From NCBI GenBank assembly GCA_026001145.1, contig BNZN01000002.1, positions 1 to 64,000 on the forward strand: a stretch of DNA of 64,000 nt, read 5' to 3'. Below, piece after piece: positions 62,230 to 64,000 of this stretch; position 1 is the first letter of the stretch; every line of letters starts with the position of its first letter. Source of the DNA: Clostridia bacterium. GTDB lineage: Bacteria > Bacillota > Clostridia > Oscillospirales > Ruminococcaceae. Position numbers and translations under genes: made by a program. The notes beneath the pieces are model-generated. The model saw nothing but the letters and a program-made list of their open reading frames with translations, was not told where the DNA came from and did not search any database.

Positions 62230-64000
62230 ATGTCTAAGAATAATGTTTTTTTGAACAAATGGTGTGAATTAATTTGTGTTTTATTAGACGATTTATTCAA
62301 AAACGGAGTGACTGGCAGAAATGATGTTTTGCGGCTGCAGAATTTAAGTGATTATAAGGTAAAGGAATATTTAGCTAGATTTAGAGCTTTGAATGACTTG
62401 GATTTGTGGCCTAAATGCGGGCTAAAAGATGTTTTTAAGTTATTTAAATTGAGTGAATTTGAAAGGTTTTGTTTGGTCTTTGGTTTTTTGTTTAAAGAAA
62501 ATCGAAGGGTTCGGAACAAGGTTTTGCGAGCCCAGGGTTCTTGGGGAAATGGTTTGTTGGTGGAGTTTTGTGAGGAAATTTTTGAGATTTGCTTTAAGAT
62601 GAATGGAAAAATTCAAAGAGAATCATTAAAAATGAGACTTTTGGGGCTGAAAAAACGAGACGGCGTTGAAGTTTTATCTGTGGGTGTTTTGCTTGTTGAA
62701 TATGTGAAGGGGCTTGAAGGTAGAGATGATTGGCCCAGCGGAGTTTCTTGGTTTGGTTTGTGTGAACCCATTGAAAAGTTGTTTGAATTTTCGACGCAGA
62801 GGGAACTGGGGTTTTATTTGGCAAAAATCAGAAGCTTCGAAAGCGGGAATAACTTGTTGATTCTGGAAGGTGATAGGTTTTCTGGCAAAAAAACACAGCT
62901 TGCTTTGATGGCAGAGAAAAACGACATGCCAATGCTTTTGGTTGATTTTGAAATTTGGGAAAGTTTCGAGAGAGAAGAATTGGAATGGGCTTCGCTTGAT
63001 GTTTGCCTCAGAGTGATTTTGAGAAATGCTTGGTTATGTTTTGAGAATGTTGGCAAGAGGCCAGAAAGCAGAAGAACTTTATATGTTGTGGTTAAAATTT
63101 TAAAGCGTTATGTTCGTTTTTTTAGCATTGCAGTAACGGAAGATGTCGATTTTTTGAAGGTAGTTGAGAATTATACAGTAACAAAGTTCAGGTTGGCTCG
63201 TTTGCGTGGCAAGAGTTGTGAACTTTGTTGGAAGCACCTCTTGGGTGTTTATGGTTTGCGCTTCGATGCAGCTGATTTGGTTTCTCGAAATTTTCTGTTT
63301 GTAGTGGGTCAGATTGAACAGGTTATTAAGAGGATGAGATTACTTGGTAAGGCAAATGACGAGGTGAGTTTACCTCAGGTTTTGAAAATATGTCAAGAAA
63401 TCTCTGGGGAGAACTTTGGAGAAAAGGCAAAAAGGATGAATAGTGCATTCAGTTGGGAAGACCTGGTGGTGACCGAAGAATGCAAACAGGCTTTAAAGAC
63501 GGTTTGCGACCTTGTTAAGTTTTCGAGTGTGGTATATGACGAATTGGGATTTGGGAGAAAGATGGCATACGGGCGCTCGACTTCGGCTTTGTTTTATGGG
63601 GCGCCTGGAACCGGGAAGACCATGGCGGCACAGGTGATTGCGAACGAGATAGGGCTGCCACTTTATAGGATAGATCTTTCTCAAATAATTAGTAAGTATA
63701 TAGGCGAAACAGAGAAAAGATTAAACGAAATTTTTGATATTGCGAAGCGAACCAATGTGATTTTGTTTTTTGACGAGGCGGATGCCTTGTTTGCAAAGCG
63801 AACGCAGGTGGCGACTTCAAATGACAGGTTTGCTAATGTGGAAACGTCGTTTTTGTTGCAGAAAATAGAGGATTATTCTGGGGTTGTGATTTTGGCAACT
63901 AATCTTCTTGCGAACTTTGATGACGCATTTAAAAGAAGAATAAAGATAATGGTGAATTTTGCTTTACCAGACGAAGGCATGAGGTTAAAACTGTGGGGTA
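62230..64000 (+). CDS. Large AAA+ ATPase, contractile-injection-system type (cut by window edge)
   Basis: At least 590 residues, open to the end of the window. The N-terminal third includes LSEFERFCLVFGFLF, like the start of the helical domain in the AAA+ ATPases of extracellular contractile injection systems. A degenerate P-loop (GDRFSGKKT, 214-222) marks an inactive first ATPase domain. The second is active-looking: GAPGTGKTMAAQVIANE (Walker A 457-464), SKYIGETEKRLNEIFD, ILFFDEADALFAKR (Walker B), then ILATNLLANFDDAFKRRI. This two-domain layout matches Afp15-like proteins, but similar ATPases occur alone. GGTGGAAGAG precedes the ATG. Confidence 0.7.
   Translation, partial: MSKNNVFLNKWCELICVLLDDLFKNGVTGRNDVLRLQNLSDYKVKEYLARFRALNDLDLWPKCGLKDVFKLFKLSEFERFCLVFGFLFKENRRVRNKVLRAQGSWGNGLLVEFCEEIFEICFKMNGKIQRESLKMRLLGLKKRDGVEVLSVGVLLVEYVKGLEGRDDWPSGVSWFGLCEPIEKLFEFSTQRELGFYLAKIRSFESGNNLLILEGDRFSGKKTQLALMAEKNDMPMLLVDFEIWESFEREELEWASLDVCLRVILRNAWLCFENVGKRPESRRTLYVVVKILKRYVRFFSIAVTEDVDFLKVVENYTVTKFRLARLRGKSCELCWKHLLGVYGLRFDAADLVSRNFLFVVGQIEQVIKRMRLLGKANDEVSLPQVLKICQEISGENFGEKAKRMNSAFSWEDLVVTEECKQALKTVCDLVKFSSVVYDELGFGRKMAYGRSTSALFYGAPGTGKTMAAQVIANEIGLPLYRIDLSQIISKYIGETEKRLNEIFDIAKRTNVILFFDEADALFAKRTQVATSNDRFANVETSFLLQKIEDYSGVVILATNLLANFDDAFKRRIKIMVNFALPDEGMRLKLWG

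Overview
The window is a stretch of bacterial chromosome of moderately low GC. The 16S rRNA signature motifs, split-off YajC-SCIFF locus, SCIFF radical-SAM maturase, FtsEX/PucR-type regulator synteny, RNase Y-YmdB pair and L21-Prp-L27-Obg cluster all point to the class Clostridia, most likely an Oscillospirales (Ruminococcaceae-like) lineage. An anaerobic ribonucleotide reductase and acetate kinase indicate a fermentative anaerobe. Many recent gene breaks, small non-autonomous transposons and decaying surface-protein genes suggest a host-associated genome in the process of degradation, although consensus sequencing errors cannot be excluded for single-base breaks.

Layout. 1-2 kb (minus): rpmE, yigZ, a Fic-domain gene and the start of dnaG. 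2-7 kb: two glycosyltransferases, ymdB and rny. 7-17.4 kb is an accessory region: a Lys/Ala/Glu-rich exported protein, a phage portal gene, a broken GLUG-repeat surface protein, small and large secreted proteins, and an isolated phage terminase pair. 17.6-19.5 kb: a 16S rRNA gene with its own promoter and a tRNA-Ile, but no 23S or 5S gene follows. 19.8-40.7 kb is a dense plus-strand housekeeping block: amino-acid permease, yajC, scfA, trxA, trmN6-like methylase, gyrB, ackA, PucR-type regulator, ftsE, ftsX, M23 peptidase, NhaC-type antiporter, scfB, CPBP protease, rplU-prp-rpmA, obgE and nrdD. 40.9-51.2 kb (minus): a frameshifted secreted protein, thiI, a DUF1292 protein, an Lsa-type ABC-F gene bracketed by two small transposons, an ATP-grasp enzyme with a decayed 3' duplicate, a CtpA-like S41 protease and pcrA. 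51.7-59.8 kb holds three broken members of a modular secreted-protein family, an IS1-family element, a third complete MITE, a DUF4340 protein, a broken DAHP synthase and dnaA. recG (minus) follows. The right edge cuts a large AAA+ ATPase that resembles those of contractile injection systems.

How the parts relate. FtsE, FtsX and the coiled-coil M23 peptidase form a septal peptidoglycan-hydrolase module. Prp should cleave the N-terminal extension of the adjacent L27. ScfA and ScfB are a RiPP precursor and its maturase lying 11 kb apart, but the precursor has lost the residues that normally form the thioether bond. Several otherwise unrelated secreted-protein genes share one promoter type (TTGACA, 17-18 bp, TAAACT) and a similar A/T-rich leader, suggesting a common expression cassette. 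A 330-387 bp MITE family with imperfect terminal inverted repeats and 9-bp target duplications, together with many truncated fragments, fills the intergenic gaps.
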